Shown piece by piece: positions 34,026 through 46,580 of a stretch of 64,000 bases of DNA. Source of the stretch: Sideroxyarcus emersonii (GTDB lineage Bacteria > Pseudomonadota > Gammaproteobacteria > Burkholderiales > Gallionellaceae); NCBI RefSeq assembly GCF_021654335.1, contig NZ_AP023423.1:1983001-2047000 (forward strand), given 5' to 3'. Both the position numbers and the translations under genes were made by a program. The first letter of the stretch is position 1. Every line of letters begins with the position of its first letter. The notes beneath the pieces are model-generated. The model did not search any database, was not told the origin of the DNA, and saw only the letters and a list, made by a program, of their open reading frames with translations.

Positions 34026-34709
34026 CTAGTTGTTTTCCTGCCTCAACAACAATTCCGCCAGCACGATGTCCTGCGGATAGGTCACCTTGAAATTGCTGGT
34101 ATCGCTCGCCACCAGTTTCGGCTGCAGCCCCAGCGCCTCGATGGCCGATGCGTCGTCGGTGACGTTGTTGCTGCGGGCCAATGCCTGCGCCAGCAATCCG
34201 GCGCGGAACATCTGCGGGGTCTGCGCCTGCCACAGTCCTTCGCGCGGCTCGGTGTGGGCGATGCGCTGCTGCGCGTCGGCGCGCTTCAAAGTATCGGCTA
34301 CCGGCACCGCAAGGATGCCGCCGACCGGATCGTCGCGCAGCTCGGCAATCATCCGGGCCAGCAGGTGTGCGCTCAGGCAGGGCCTTGCCGCGTCGTGCAC
34401 CAGCACCCAGTCGTCCGCATCCAGCTCGGAAGCCAGCAGGCCGTTCTCCACGCTCTCGGCGCGCGTCTTGCCGCCGCAGTACAGCGGCGCCAGCTTGCCG
34501 GCACAATGCGACCAGTCATAGCGCGCAAAATATCCGTCGTCCGGCGCCAGCACCACGAACACGGTCCGGATATTGGGATTGGCGCACAAGGTGGAAAGCG
34601 CGTGCCAGATCATGGGCCGACCGGCCAGATCGAGATATTGCTTGGGCAACTCGTTACCCATGCGTGCGCCGAAGCCGGCGGCGGGAACTAAAGCATAGAA
34701 TTCGGACAT
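34026..34709 (-). CDS. ispD: 2-C-methyl-D-erythritol 4-phosphate cytidylyltransferase
   Basis: A 227-residue CTP-dependent nucleotidyltransferase of the MEP pathway. The nucleotide loop [16 protein letters not shown] is near 10-25, [12 protein letters not shown] near 101, and [11 protein letters not shown] near 175. It heads the ispD-ispF-tsaB-rimI-udg-cyclase gene string and stands 46 bases downstream of the HD-GYP gene, which points the same way. Confidence 0.95.
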   Translation of the reverse strand: MSEFYALVPAAGFGARMGNELPKQYLDLAGRPMIWHALSTLCANPNIRTVFVVLAPDDGYFARYDWSHCAGKLAPLYCGGKTRAESVENGLLASELDADDWVLVHDAARPCLSAHLLARMIAELRDDPVGGILAVPVADTLKRADAQQRIAHTEPREGLWQAQTPQMFRAGLLAQALARSNNVTDDASAIEALGLQPKLVASDTSNFKVTYPQDIVLAELLLRQENN

Positions 34710-34755
34710 GGGCAGAGTTTACCAAACTCCCGCATTCCGAACGCGGATTGATCGA

Positions 34756-37257
34756 TCAGGTGAACTTGAACCCGTTATCCAGCACCTGCCGGCAGGCGTC
34801 GACCACCTGCGCATCGTAGCTTACCCCGCGCTTGGCAACGATCTCCTCCACTGCAGCCGGTATGCCCAAAGCAGCGCGGTATGGCCGATGGGACGCCATC
34901 GACTCGACCACATCGGCGACCGCAACGATCCTTGCCTCCAGGCAAATCTCCTCGCCCTTGAGCCCCTGCGGGTAACCGGAACCATCCATGCGTTCATGAT
35001 GCTGGTGAACGATATCGGTTACCGGCCACGGGAAATGGACGTCCTTGAGGATATCGAACCCCATCTCGGCGTGCCCTCGCACAAGCTGCAATTCGGTCGA
35101 CATCAGCCGGCTCGGCTTGCTGAGTATTTCTGCCGGAACGGCGATCTTGCCGATATCGTGGATCGTCGCCCCCATGCGGATACCCTTGATACGCTCCTCA
35201 TCCAGCCCCATCACCTGCGCAATGGCGACTGCCAGTTCAGCCACCCGCCGCTGGTGACCTGCCGTATATGGGTCGCGCAGTTCGACTGCCATCGAAACCG
35301 TGTGGATCGTGCCTTCCAGTGCCTGTTCCAGCAAATGGTGCTGTTCGCGCAAGGCGATCTCGGCGAACTTGGTCACAGTCACGTCCTGCACCGTTCCCAG
35401 TGAGCGCAGCGGCTTGCCCTCGTCATCGAAGCTCGATTCGCACTTTTCCAGCACATACTTGATACGACCGTCCTTCATCAGCAGCCGGTGCTCGATCTGA
35501 TATGGAGAGCGGTTCTTCAGCGAGTCGGTATAGGCCCTGTTCACCGTATCTCGGTCATCCGGATGAATCGCTGCGAGGAATGCATCGTAAGTGGCGCCGA
35601 ACTGCTTCGGGTCGATCTCGAAGATGCGATAGATCTCGTCCGACCATTTCAATGCGCTGGTTTTCTGGTCGAGCTGCCAATGCCCCAGATGGGCCATGCG
35701 CTGTGCTTCCGCCAGCCTGGCTTCGCTCTCGCGCAGATCATCTTGAGCATGCTTGTGCGCAGTGATGTCCACGGAAATGCCAAGCAGGTGAGTCGGCTCG
35801 CCTTTTTCGTCATACAGGCCGATCTTGAACGTATGCAGCCATTTCTCGCTGCCGTCGGCCGTCTTGATCGGTTCCTCCGGTATCTCCAGCAAGCGACGGC
35901 TTTCCAATACCGCAATATCTTTCTGGGCAAAGAAATCAGCCTGCTCTTCGGGGAAGAAATTGTGATCGTTCTTGCCCAACAGGTCGGCTCGGGAATATCC
36001 CAGCAATTCTTCACCGGCGCGGTTGAACAGCTCAAAACGCAGATCCCTGGCGCTCTTGAGGAAGATCATGGCCGGGATGTTCTCGACGATAGCCGCCAGC
36101 AAGGCCTGCGATTGCTTCAATTCATTCTTGACGCGCAATTGTTCGGTGATGTCGAGAAAGGTCACCACTGCGCCCTGCGCATGCCCCTCGACCATCACCG
36201 GATAGGACCAGTAGGCAGCCGGGAAGCGGCTGCCATCCTTGCGCCACAGGAACTCGTCTTCGACATAGAACGACCTTCCATCCCGGATGGACAAGAAAGT
36301 CGGGCACTCCGCATAAGGATAAAGGGAGCCATCCGGGCGGGTATGGTGTACCAGTGCATGCATATTCTTGCCCAGCAGTTCGGAAGCATCCGCGTAACCG
36401 AGAGCTTGCACACAGGCCGCGTTGGCAAAGGTACAGTTGCCATCAACATCCTGCCCGTATATGGAATGCGCGATGGAATTCGCCAGCAGGGTGACCTGCG
36501 CTTCGCTTTGCTCGACCTGCCGCATCGCTCGCCGCTGCTGTTTGCCGCGCAGGAACAAGCCAAACAGGCCCAGCCCCCAGATCAGGCCATGCCCGCCGAT
36601 CAGCGCATTGCGTTCGTTTTGCTCGTCGCGCAGCTCTTCATCGACCGGTATCGAGATGCTCACCCCGCCGTGTATACCCCCCAGCTTGTCGCCATATTTG
36701 GCATGGCACTTCAGGCAATCCCGTTCCGTGACCATCGGCTTCATGAAGCGGTAATAAGTCTTGCCGTCCGCCATCAGTTCGACCGATGCCAGTTCCTTGC
36801 CGCCTTGGGCGAAGCTTTCCAGCGCCTGGCGCTCCCACGCATCCGCCGCATTGGCCGGATTGATCGGCCGCAGGCTGGCGATATGCCCGCGCAATTCGCT
36901 GCTGGCGGCCATGCCCTCATGCACCAGCCTTACGACATAAGAAGAATTCAGCAAAGTGAGATGCTTGCCGGACGGCGTGGTGATGTCTCGCTCCGGCACA
37001 TGGCTCAGCCAGGGACTGGGGATGACATTACCCCCGACCGGAACGTACACCCCGCCGTTGTGTATGACCCAGTTGCGGTATTCCAGATCCATGGTATGGA
37101 TGGCTTGTGCTTCGGCATGCAGCTCTGCTTCAATTCCACGATTCTGGAAATACAGTGTCCAGCCCAGCGAAACGAAGACGATCACGCTCCATACCGCCAC
37201 AAGGAAATGGGTATTGCGGCGCAGTAAGACGTTCCTGAGTTGTTCGGCGTTTCGCAT
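34756..37257 (-). CDS. Haem-binding-sensor HD-GYP cyclic-di-GMP phosphodiesterase
   Basis: An 833-residue membrane protein. A membrane segment (about 17-36) leads to a periplasmic DUF3365/Tll0287-like domain with a c-type haem motif CLKCH (181-185), then a second membrane segment (about 219-236), three PAS units (about 255-375, 385-505, 515-630) and an HD-GYP domain. The HD pair is His700-Asp701 in ATIHDIGKI, and HQHHERMDGSGYP (751-763) completes the motif, so phosphodiesterase activity is expected. It is divergent from mfd across 137 bases. A redox or ligand signal at the periplasmic haem would tune cyclic di-GMP; that is inference. Confidence 0.88.
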   Translation of the reverse strand: MRNAEQLRNVLLRRNTHFLVAVWSVIVFVSLGWTLYFQNRGIEAELHAEAQAIHTMDLEYRNWVIHNGGVYVPVGGNVIPSPWLSHVPERDITTPSGKHLTLLNSSYVVRLVHEGMAASSELRGHIASLRPINPANAADAWERQALESFAQGGKELASVELMADGKTYYRFMKPMVTERDCLKCHAKYGDKLGGIHGGVSISIPVDEELRDEQNERNALIGGHGLIWGLGLFGLFLRGKQQRRAMRQVEQSEAQVTLLANSIAHSIYGQDVDGNCTFANAACVQALGYADASELLGKNMHALVHHTRPDGSLYPYAECPTFLSIRDGRSFYVEDEFLWRKDGSRFPAAYWSYPVMVEGHAQGAVVTFLDITEQLRVKNELKQSQALLAAIVENIPAMIFLKSARDLRFELFNRAGEELLGYSRADLLGKNDHNFFPEEQADFFAQKDIAVLESRRLLEIPEEPIKTADGSEKWLHTFKIGLYDEKGEPTHLLGISVDITAHKHAQDDLRESEARLAEAQRMAHLGHWQLDQKTSALKWSDEIYRIFEIDPKQFGATYDAFLAAIHPDDRDTVNRAYTDSLKNRSPYQIEHRLLMKDGRIKYVLEKCESSFDDEGKPLRSLGTVQDVTVTKFAEIALREQHHLLEQALEGTIHTVSMAVELRDPYTAGHQRRVAELAVAIAQVMGLDEERIKGIRMGATIHDIGKIAVPAEILSKPSRLMSTELQLVRGHAEMGFDILKDVHFPWPVTDIVHQHHERMDGSGYPQGLKGEEICLEARIVAVADVVESMASHRPYRAALGIPAAVEEIVAKRGVSYDAQVVDACRQVLDNGFKFT

Positions 37258-37333
37258 CGTTAGGTGGGCTGTTTGTCATCATCCCTGCCGGAGGATGATA
37301 CACGCGTCCCGCCCATGACAAGCGCATCGTCGT

Positions 37334-37353
37334 CGCATCGCATCGCATCGCAT
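37334..37353. repeat. CGCAT pentanucleotide tandem repeat (four copies)
   Basis: Four exact head-to-tail copies of CGCAT lie in the short gap between the divergent HD-GYP gene and mfd, about 40 bases before the mfd start. Unit length is not a multiple of three and it sits in promoter or leader space, so copy-number change could alter spacing. Confidence 0.8.
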
Positions 37354-37394
37354 TGTCGAGGGTATAATGCGCGCCTTTGTTTCAGGCCGTTCCC

Positions 37395-40814
<3,420 letters not shown>

Positions 40815-40818
40815 ACGC

Positions 40819-41655
40819 ATGAACCTCATCATCCAGGCAGTACACGACATCCCCGCCGCCCATCTCGACCGCCTTGCCAGCCTGTCGCAGGCTGTGCGCG
40901 CCGAGCAGATCTCGCCCCATGCCTATCGTTTGCGCGCCGCCAGGCCGCACGATGCCGTGGCAGGGTTCTGCCATGAGCATCAGCTCGATTTCGGCTATGT
41001 GGACGGCGAGCAGCAGCTTGCCCATTTCGGCCTGCTGGTGATGGACATGGATTCGACGCTGATCAGCATCGAGTGCATCGACGAAATCGCCGACATGCAG
41101 GGGCTGAAGCCGCAGGTGGCGGCCATCACCGAATCGGCGATGCGTGGCGAAATCGATTTCGCCGAGAGCCTGAAACGCCGCGTGGCGCTGCTGGAAGGAT
41201 TGGACGAGCAGGCGCTGAACCGAGTGTACGACGAACGCCTGCAGTTGAATCCCGGTGCGGAGACGATGCTGGCAGCGCTGCAGAAGCACGGCATCAGGAC
41301 GTTGCTGGTTTCCGGCGGCTTCACTTTCTTCACCGACCGCCTGAAGGCACGCCTCGGTCTCGATTTCGCACACGCCAACACGCTGGAGATCTTCGGCGGC
41401 AAGCTCACCGGCAAGGTGCTGGGCAAGATCCTCGATGCGCAGGGCAAAGCCGACTGGCTCAACCACACGCGCGAAGAGCTGGGACTGAAGCGCGAGCAGG
41501 TGATCGCGATGGGGGACGGCGCGAACGACCTGAAGATGATGGCGCAGGCCGGCGTCAGCATCGCCTACCACGCCAAGCCGGTGGTGCGGGAACAGGCCAG
41601 TTATGCCCTGAATTTCGTCGGGCTGGACGGCCTGGTGCAGTTGCTGGACAACTGA
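40819..41655 (+). CDS. serB: Phosphoserine phosphatase
   Basis: A 278-residue HAD-family enzyme, last step of serine synthesis. The nucleophile motif is DMDST (76-80), motif II is VSGGFTFF (near 164), and motif III/IV is GDGANDLKMM. The N-terminal about 70 residues form a small ACT-like region. The start is only 4 bases after the mfd stop, so the two are co-transcribed. Confidence 0.95.
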   Translation: MNLIIQAVHDIPAAHLDRLASLSQAVRAEQISPHAYRLRAARPHDAVAGFCHEHQLDFGYVDGEQQLAHFGLLVMDMDSTLISIECIDEIADMQGLKPQVAAITESAMRGEIDFAESLKRRVALLEGLDEQALNRVYDERLQLNPGAETMLAALQKHGIRTLLVSGGFTFFTDRLKARLGLDFAHANTLEIFGGKLTGKVLGKILDAQGKADWLNHTREELGLKREQVIAMGDGANDLKMMAQAGVSIAYHAKPVVREQASYALNFVGLDGLVQLLDN

Positions 41656-41742
41656 CCGGTTTGCCCGGGGCGTCCCGCGGCATCATCACGGTATGCTACA
41701 GTGCAAGCGCTTTTCTAACGCATCTCGACAGAAAGGATAGCC

Positions 41743-42309
41743 ATGCAAGATGTCATCCTGAGGCTGGTGGACGTACCCATCGCGCGCATGTTCGTGCTCG
41801 GGGGATTCATCTTCCTGATGGTCGCCGTGCTGGGCAGGATCGAGGGCAAGATCGAACCCGGCAATTTCGGCCGTATCGGCGCTGCCATCCTGGGTGGCGT
41901 GCTGATCGCCATCGGCATCGTCATGCAATCGAGCGAGACGCATGATGTGTATACCAGGGTGCCGCAAAATATGGTGGCCTCCCTGCCCCTGCAGAACGTT
42001 GCTGCCGTCGCCCCTGCCAGTACGCCCGCCAATGCGGAAACCGTCGCCATCAAGGTAGTCTCGGGCAGCTATGGCCGCAACTGCAATGTCAAACCGGGCA
42101 ATGTCACCGCGCAAGTGGCCAAGGCATGCGACGGACGCGGCAGTTGCGACTTTGTCATCGATACGGCTGCGCTGGAAGATCCGGCACCGAATTGCAGCAA
42201 GGATTTCGCCGCCGAATGGAAATGCGGCAACGGCAATGCAGTGTATTCCGCCGCGCTGTCCAGCCTGGCCGGCAAGAACGACAAGTTGCGCCTGAGCTGT
42301 TCGAATTAG
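41743..42309 (+). CDS. Small membrane protein with SUEL/galactose-lectin-like domain
   Basis: A 188-residue protein of unknown role. Two hydrophobic segments (about 14-32 and 43-60) precede a linker rich in Ala/Pro/Val and a cysteine-rich C-terminal domain (about 98-187). The pattern YGRNC, VTAQVAKACDGRGSCDF, LEDPAPNCSKDF and EWKC closely follows the SUEL-type (sea-urchin egg lectin, D-galactoside-binding) layout, with six cysteines likely forming disulfides outside the cytoplasm. An AAAGGA ribosome site supports the start. It stands alone between serB and nrdJ. Confidence 0.65.
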   Translation: MQDVILRLVDVPIARMFVLGGFIFLMVAVLGRIEGKIEPGNFGRIGAAILGGVLIAIGIVMQSSETHDVYTRVPQNMVASLPLQNVAAVAPASTPANAETVAIKVVSGSYGRNCNVKPGNVTAQVAKACDGRGSCDFVIDTAALEDPAPNCSKDFAAEWKCGNGNAVYSAALSSLAGKNDKLRLSCSN

Positions 42310-42381
42310 TCGCGGCGACCGCCAAACCGGGCCGCTTCTTCCATGCCGCAGCATGGCCGGACCAGATATCCAATATTTCGC

Positions 42382-42409
42382 TTGAAAATTAATTCCAACC
42401 CCCTACAAT
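42382..42409 (+). promoter_or_regulatory. Sigma-70 promoter of nrdJ
   Basis: TTGAAA (42382-42387), a 16-bp spacer and TACAAT (42404-42409) predict a start near 42416. The -10 box lies inside the first NrdR-box-like site. Confidence 0.6.
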
Positions 42410-42446
42410 TAGTCAGAATTCAACGACTGACTACTAGATATAGTGG
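42400..42446 (+). promoter_or_regulatory. Pair of NrdR-box-like sites at the nrdJ promoter
   Basis: CTACTAGATATAGTGG (42431-42446) matches the NrdR-box consensus ACACWATATATWGTGT at 12 of 16 positions. A weaker match, CCCCTACAATTAGTCA (42400-42415, 9 of 16), begins exactly 31 bases upstream, which is the known spacing of paired NrdR boxes on one face of the helix. NrdR represses ribonucleotide reductase genes when dATP is high. Site identity is a pattern match, not proof. Confidence 0.55.
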
Positions 42447-42684
42447 TTTTTGCTTATCTTGATGAAGTAGCCAGTACAATCAAGGGGGTAGCAAAATGTT
42501 CGATACCGAAAGTGTTTTGCCCGCAATGTCCGTCCGCAACGATTCCGAATCCGGCACCACCTCCAATACCCCTTCCGATCGACACCGAAAAACCCGCTCC
42601 AGGACTCAAGTACCCCAGGCCGGACCCGAAGGTGCACCAACCAGGAATCCGGCAGATGGATCTGCCAACAAAGGAACCATCGCA

Positions 42685-45513
42685 ATGACGCAAGAGATCA
42701 GCACTGAAGTCCTGTTGGAAAAATACGCCGAGGCAGACGAGAAATCCGTACAGGACGTGCGTCGCCGGGTAGCCCGCGGACTGGCACAAGCCGAAAAGCC
42801 GGATCAGCGCGCCAAATGGGAACAAGCCTTCTTTGACGCACAGGAGAACGGCTTCGTACCGGCCGGCCGCATCAATTCCGCAGCCGGCCTGAAGATCCAG
42901 GCAACGCTGATCAACTGCTTCGTGCAGCCGGTGGGCGATGCCATCTCCGGCACCACCGACGGCAAGCCCGGCATCTACGATGCCCTGCAACAGGCCGCCG
43001 AAACGATGCGCCGCGGCGGTGGCGTCGGTTACGACTTCTCTTCCATCCGCCCGGAAGGCGCGCATGTGAAAGGCACCAACTCGCGCGCCAGCGGCCCCAT
43101 CTCCTACATGCGCGTGTTCGACCGCTCCTGCGAGACGGTGGAGTCGGCCGGCGCGCGGCGCGGCGCACAGATGGGCGTGCTGCGCTGCGACCACCCGGAC
43201 ATCGAGAAATTCATCAGCGCCAAGGACCAGGGCGACCTGCGCAACTTCAACATCTCGGTCGGCGTGACCGACACGCTGATGCAGGCCGTGGAGAAAGACC
43301 AGGAGTTCGAGCTGGTGCACGCTGCCGAACCCTCTGCGGCACTCAAGGAAGCTGGCGCAACAAAGCGCGCGGACGGCAAATGGGTGTACCGCAAAGTGCG
43401 GGCCACCAACCTGTGGAAGCAGATCATCGCCAGCACCTACGACCACGCCGAACCCGGCGTGCTGTTCATCGACCTGATGAACCGCGACAATAACCTGTCG
43501 TATTGCGAACTGATCGAGGCGACCAATCCTTGCGCCGAGCAACCGCTGCCCCCCTACGGCTGCTGCTGCCTCGGCTCCATCGACCTGACGCGCATGGTGA
43601 AGAACCCGTTCTCGAAACACGCCAGTTTCGACCATGAGCCTTTCAGGCAACTGGTGCGCGTGGCAGTGCGCATGCTGGATAACGTGCTGGACGTGACCGC
43701 ATGGCCGCTGCCGGAACAGCAACTGGAAGCGCAGAACAAGCGCCGCGTCGGCCTGGGCTTCACCGGGCTCGGCGATGCGCTGGTGATGCTGGGCCTGCGC
43801 TACGACACCGACGAGGCGCGCGCCTTCGCCGCCGACATCACGCGCGTCATGCGCGATGAGGCGTATCTCGCCTCGGTCGATCTGGCCGTCGAGCGCGGCA
43901 AGTTCCCGCTGCTGGATGCGGAAAAGTATCTCGCCGCACCGCGCTTCGCCTCGCGCCTGCCGGAGGAGATCAAGAGCAAGATCCGCAAGCACGGCATCCG
44001 CAACAGCCATCTGCTCTCCATCGCTCCCACCGGCACCATTTCGCTGGCCTTCGCCGACAACGCCTCCAACGGCATCGAACCGCCCTTTTCGTGGTTCTAC
44101 ACCCGCAAGAAGCGTATGCCCGACGGCAGCAACAAGGACTACCAGGTTGAAGACCATGCCTGGCGCTTATACAAACAGCAGGGCGGTGACGTAGACAAAC
44201 TGCCGCCCCCCTTCGTCACGGCGCTGGAGATCTCTGCCATCGACCACATGAAGATGGTGGCCGCCGTCGCACCGTTCATCGACACCTCGATCAGCAAGAC
44301 CGTCAACGTTCCCGCCGATTATCCGTACGAGGATTTCAAGGACCTTTATACCGAAGCCTGGAAGGCCGGCTTGAAAGGCCTGGCGACCTATCGCCCGAAC
44401 AGCGTGCTGGGCTCGGTGCTGTCGGTCACACCTGAGAAGAAGGCAGAAGAACAACCGCAGGATTTCGTGTTCGACCAGGACCGCCGCATCGTGCTGGAAG
44501 CCACGCCCAATCCGGCGCTGGCCTCGTTGCGCTGGCCGGGCCGTCCCAAGCTCACCGCCGGCAGCGAGGGCTGGGTGTCGCAAGTGGTGAAGCATCCGCT
44601 CGGCAGCTTCGTGACATTCGTGTCGCACACCACCAACGGCCACAACCATCCGTTCGAGGTGTGGGTGAACGGCGCGGAGCAGCCGCGCGGACTCGGCGCG
44701 CTGGCGAAGTCGCTGTCGATGGATATGCGCACGCGCGACCCGGTGTGGGTGCGCATGAAGCTGGAGATGCTGATGAAGACCGCCGGCGACGATGCCTTCG
44801 ACATGCCGATGCCGCCGGATGGCGAAGTGAAGCGCATGCCCAGCCTGGTTGCCGCCTTCGCCCATCTCCTGAAATACCGCATCGAACAGCTCGGCGCGCT
44901 GGAGGTGACCGAAGGCGTGACCACGCCGATGATGGATGCATTGTTCGCCAGGAAGGAACCGAAGACCGGCACCGACGGCACCATGAGCTGGACGGTGGAC
45001 ATCTCCAACGCCGGCACCGGCGACGACTTCGTGCTGGGACTGAAGGAACTGGTGCTGCCAGATGGCCAGCGCCGCCCCTACTCGATGTGGCTGTCCGGCG
45101 TGTATCCGCGCTCGCTCGACGGCTTGTGCAAGGTGCTCAGCCTGGACATGCGCGTGATCGATCCGGCCTGGATCGGCATGAAGCTGCGCAAGCTGCTGAA
45201 CTTCGGCGAACCGCTGGGCGACTTCATGGCGCGCGTGCCGGGCGGCAACAAGATGGAAAGCTACCCGTCGACGGTCTCTTACGTCGCCAAACTCATCATC
45301 CACCGCTATGCCATGCTCGGCATCCTCGACGAACACGGCTACCCCGTGCAGCAAATGGGCGTGCTGGAAATACCGGAGGGACAGGTCAAGCCCACCTCGG
45401 CGCTCAAGCCCATCGTCGGCAAACAGTGCAAGGAATGCGGCAACGCCACGCTGATCAAGAAGGACGGCTGCGAGTTTTGTACGAGCTGCGGGGCGATCGG
45501 GGCGTGCGGCTAG
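42685..45513 (+). CDS. nrdJ: Adenosylcobalamin-dependent ribonucleotide reductase (class II)
   Basis: A 942-residue vitamin B12-dependent enzyme that makes deoxyribonucleotides without oxygen dependence. Substrate-site Cys78 lies in LINCFVQP and the thiyl-radical cysteine Cys283 in [32 protein letters not shown] follows. After the core there are two TSCPD-like repeats (near 590-690 and 790-880) and a C-terminal zinc ribbon with CKECG and CTSCG. The ATG at [10 protein letters not shown] has an AAAGGAA site. An in-frame ATG at 42496 with an even better GGGGG site would add 63 low-complexity residues; the start is therefore uncertain. It stands alone with its own promoter and terminator. Confidence 0.93.
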   Translation: MTQEISTEVLLEKYAEADEKSVQDVRRRVARGLAQAEKPDQRAKWEQAFFDAQENGFVPAGRINSAAGLKIQATLINCFVQPVGDAISGTTDGKPGIYDALQQAAETMRRGGGVGYDFSSIRPEGAHVKGTNSRASGPISYMRVFDRSCETVESAGARRGAQMGVLRCDHPDIEKFISAKDQGDLRNFNISVGVTDTLMQAVEKDQEFELVHAAEPSAALKEAGATKRADGKWVYRKVRATNLWKQIIASTYDHAEPGVLFIDLMNRDNNLSYCELIEATNPCAEQPLPPYGCCCLGSIDLTRMVKNPFSKHASFDHEPFRQLVRVAVRMLDNVLDVTAWPLPEQQLEAQNKRRVGLGFTGLGDALVMLGLRYDTDEARAFAADITRVMRDEAYLASVDLAVERGKFPLLDAEKYLAAPRFASRLPEEIKSKIRKHGIRNSHLLSIAPTGTISLAFADNASNGIEPPFSWFYTRKKRMPDGSNKDYQVEDHAWRLYKQQGGDVDKLPPPFVTALEISAIDHMKMVAAVAPFIDTSISKTVNVPADYPYEDFKDLYTEAWKAGLKGLATYRPNSVLGSVLSVTPEKKAEEQPQDFVFDQDRRIVLEATPNPALASLRWPGRPKLTAGSEGWVSQVVKHPLGSFVTFVSHTTNGHNHPFEVWVNGAEQPRGLGALAKSLSMDMRTRDPVWVRMKLEMLMKTAGDDAFDMPMPPDGEVKRMPSLVAAFAHLLKYRIEQLGALEVTEGVTTPMMDALFARKEPKTGTDGTMSWTVDISNAGTGDDFVLGLKELVLPDGQRRPYSMWLSGVYPRSLDGLCKVLSLDMRVIDPAWIGMKLRKLLNFGEPLGDFMARVPGGNKMESYPSTVSYVAKLIIHRYAMLGILDEHGYPVQQMGVLEIPEGQVKPTSALKPIVGKQCKECGNATLIKKDGCEFCTSCGAIGACG

Positions 45514-45613
45514 AACTGAGAATCTTCACATAAGGCCGAAAATCGGAATTTCCCGATTAAGCGCTATTTCCTGAAAATTCTGCCAGGCCATATTCATCAA
45601 AACGTTCTGACCC

Positions 45614-45643
45614 AAGGGAGCTTTTTAGCTCCCTTTTATTTTT
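45614..45643 (+). terminator. Rho-independent terminator after nrdJ
   Basis: A 9-bp perfect stem (AAGGGAGCT and AGCTCCCTT) with a TTTT loop is followed by TTATTTTT. This is the clearest terminator in the window, about 100 bases after the nrdJ stop. Confidence 0.92.
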
Positions 45644-45719
45644 CCAGCAACAGTACCAATGTACTTGCCCGCTCATAACGGTCGCTCAGGAAAATGAATT
45701 TTTATTAATCATGCATTGC

Positions 45720-45744
45720 GATGGCAATGTTTATATTGCCCATC
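45720..45744. promoter_or_regulatory. Inverted repeat upstream of the lipoprotein gene
   Basis: GGCAAT (45723-45728) and ATTGCC (45735-45740) are exact inverted copies around a 6-base A/T-rich centre, and flanking GAT/ATC extends it with a one-base bulge. It is about 55 bases before the lipoprotein start and may be an operator. Confidence 0.35.
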
Positions 45745-45796
45745 CGTATCGCAACATCCGGGTAAGTCGATTCTCTTTCTGACTGCGAGGTGCCAA

Positions 45797-46042
45797 ATGA
45801 ATAAATTGATATTGATGGGCGCGCTGGCGTTGGCGCTGTCTGGTTGCGGAGGCATGCCCATGGAAGGCGGGTACGCCAATTACCAATCCGCTTACCCCGG
45901 ATTCGAGCCGGGCTTCGGCCCCATGGGTTTTCCGGGCATGGGGTTCGGCGGGATGGATGATGACGGCTTCGGCGGAATGGATGACGGCGGTTTTGGAGGT
46001 TTCGGCGACGGCGGCTTTGGCGGGATGGGAGATGACGATTGA
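45797..46042 (+). CDS. Small Gly/Phe/Asp-repeat lipoprotein
   Basis: An 81-residue predicted lipoprotein. The signal peptide ends in the lipobox LSGC with lipidated Cys17. The mature part is low complexity: a PGFEPGFGPMGFPGMG section, then repeats of GFGGM/GFGGF with acidic DD pairs to the end. Function is not known; the acidic repeats could bind metal ions or form a flexible surface layer. The ATG was chosen for its GAGGTG ribosome site and the clean signal peptide. It lies 70 bases before the Spy-like gene on the same strand. Confidence 0.75.
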   Translation: MNKLILMGALALALSGCGGMPMEGGYANYQSAYPGFEPGFGPMGFPGMGFGGMDDDGFGGMDDGGFGGFGDGGFGGMGDDD

Positions 46043-46112
46043 ATCGGGCAACGGTCTGCAGTATCGGTCCGGCGTATGGGCCGGCATTTTATAAATTCTG
46101 AAGGAGTGATTC

Positions 46113-46556
46113 ATGAAGAGAATGCAACTTGTGACAATGCTGATGTCGTCTCTGTTTATGGCAAGCCTGACCACAACGGCATGTGCAGAGGAACCCGCGT
46201 CGAACACCGAATCCGGCTGCAAGGCACGCCAGCATGCCGACCCGGTTGCCAATTCGGAGAAGCATCTTGCCGCATTCAAGAAGGAACTGAAGATCACAAG
46301 CAACCAGGAACCGACCTGGGGCATTTATGTCGAGAAGACCAGAAGCAGCGTCAAGGACATCCGCGACCGGATGAACGAGGCAACGCATGAGCAGCCGCAG
46401 ACCGCGCCTGAGCGTTTCGACCGCCATATCGAATTGATGAAGGAACGTCTGGCCAACTTCGAAAAGATGGATGAGGCGCTCAAGCAGCTTTACGCGGCGC
46501 TGACCCCGGAACAGAAAGCCATAGCCGACCGGCATTTCTCAAGACTGCGTCATTGA
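46113..46556 (+). CDS. Periplasmic Spy/CpxP-like LTXXQ protein
   Basis: A 147-residue exported protein. A signal peptide covers about residues 1-25 (cleavage near TACA-EE), and the mature protein is highly helical and charged with the family motif LTPEQ near residue 131. Spy and CpxP are ATP-independent periplasmic chaperones or envelope-stress sensors; this relative's client is unknown. A GAAGGAG ribosome site supports the start. It is convergent with opgD, 24 bases away. Confidence 0.75.
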   Translation: MKRMQLVTMLMSSLFMASLTTTACAEEPASNTESGCKARQHADPVANSEKHLAAFKKELKITSNQEPTWGIYVEKTRSSVKDIRDRMNEATHEQPQTAPERFDRHIELMKERLANFEKMDEALKQLYAALTPEQKAIADRHFSRLRH

Positions 46557-46580
46557 ATCGAACCTGAGCGGTGCCGGAGT

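Noticed and set aside
42310-42684. Cobalamin riboswitch upstream of B12-dependent nrdJ
   Set aside because: I see no B12-box-like conserved core and the leader is short; NrdR-type control explains the site better.
42443-42688. 81-codon proline-rich frame as a stand-alone gene
   Set aside because: GTG start lies inside the NrdR-box-like site with no ribosome site; kept only as a finding about the nrdJ start.
46061-46090. CCGGC/GCCGG stem before the Spy-like gene as a terminator
   Set aside because: Five base pairs and a broken T-run; chance level in this GC-rich sequence.
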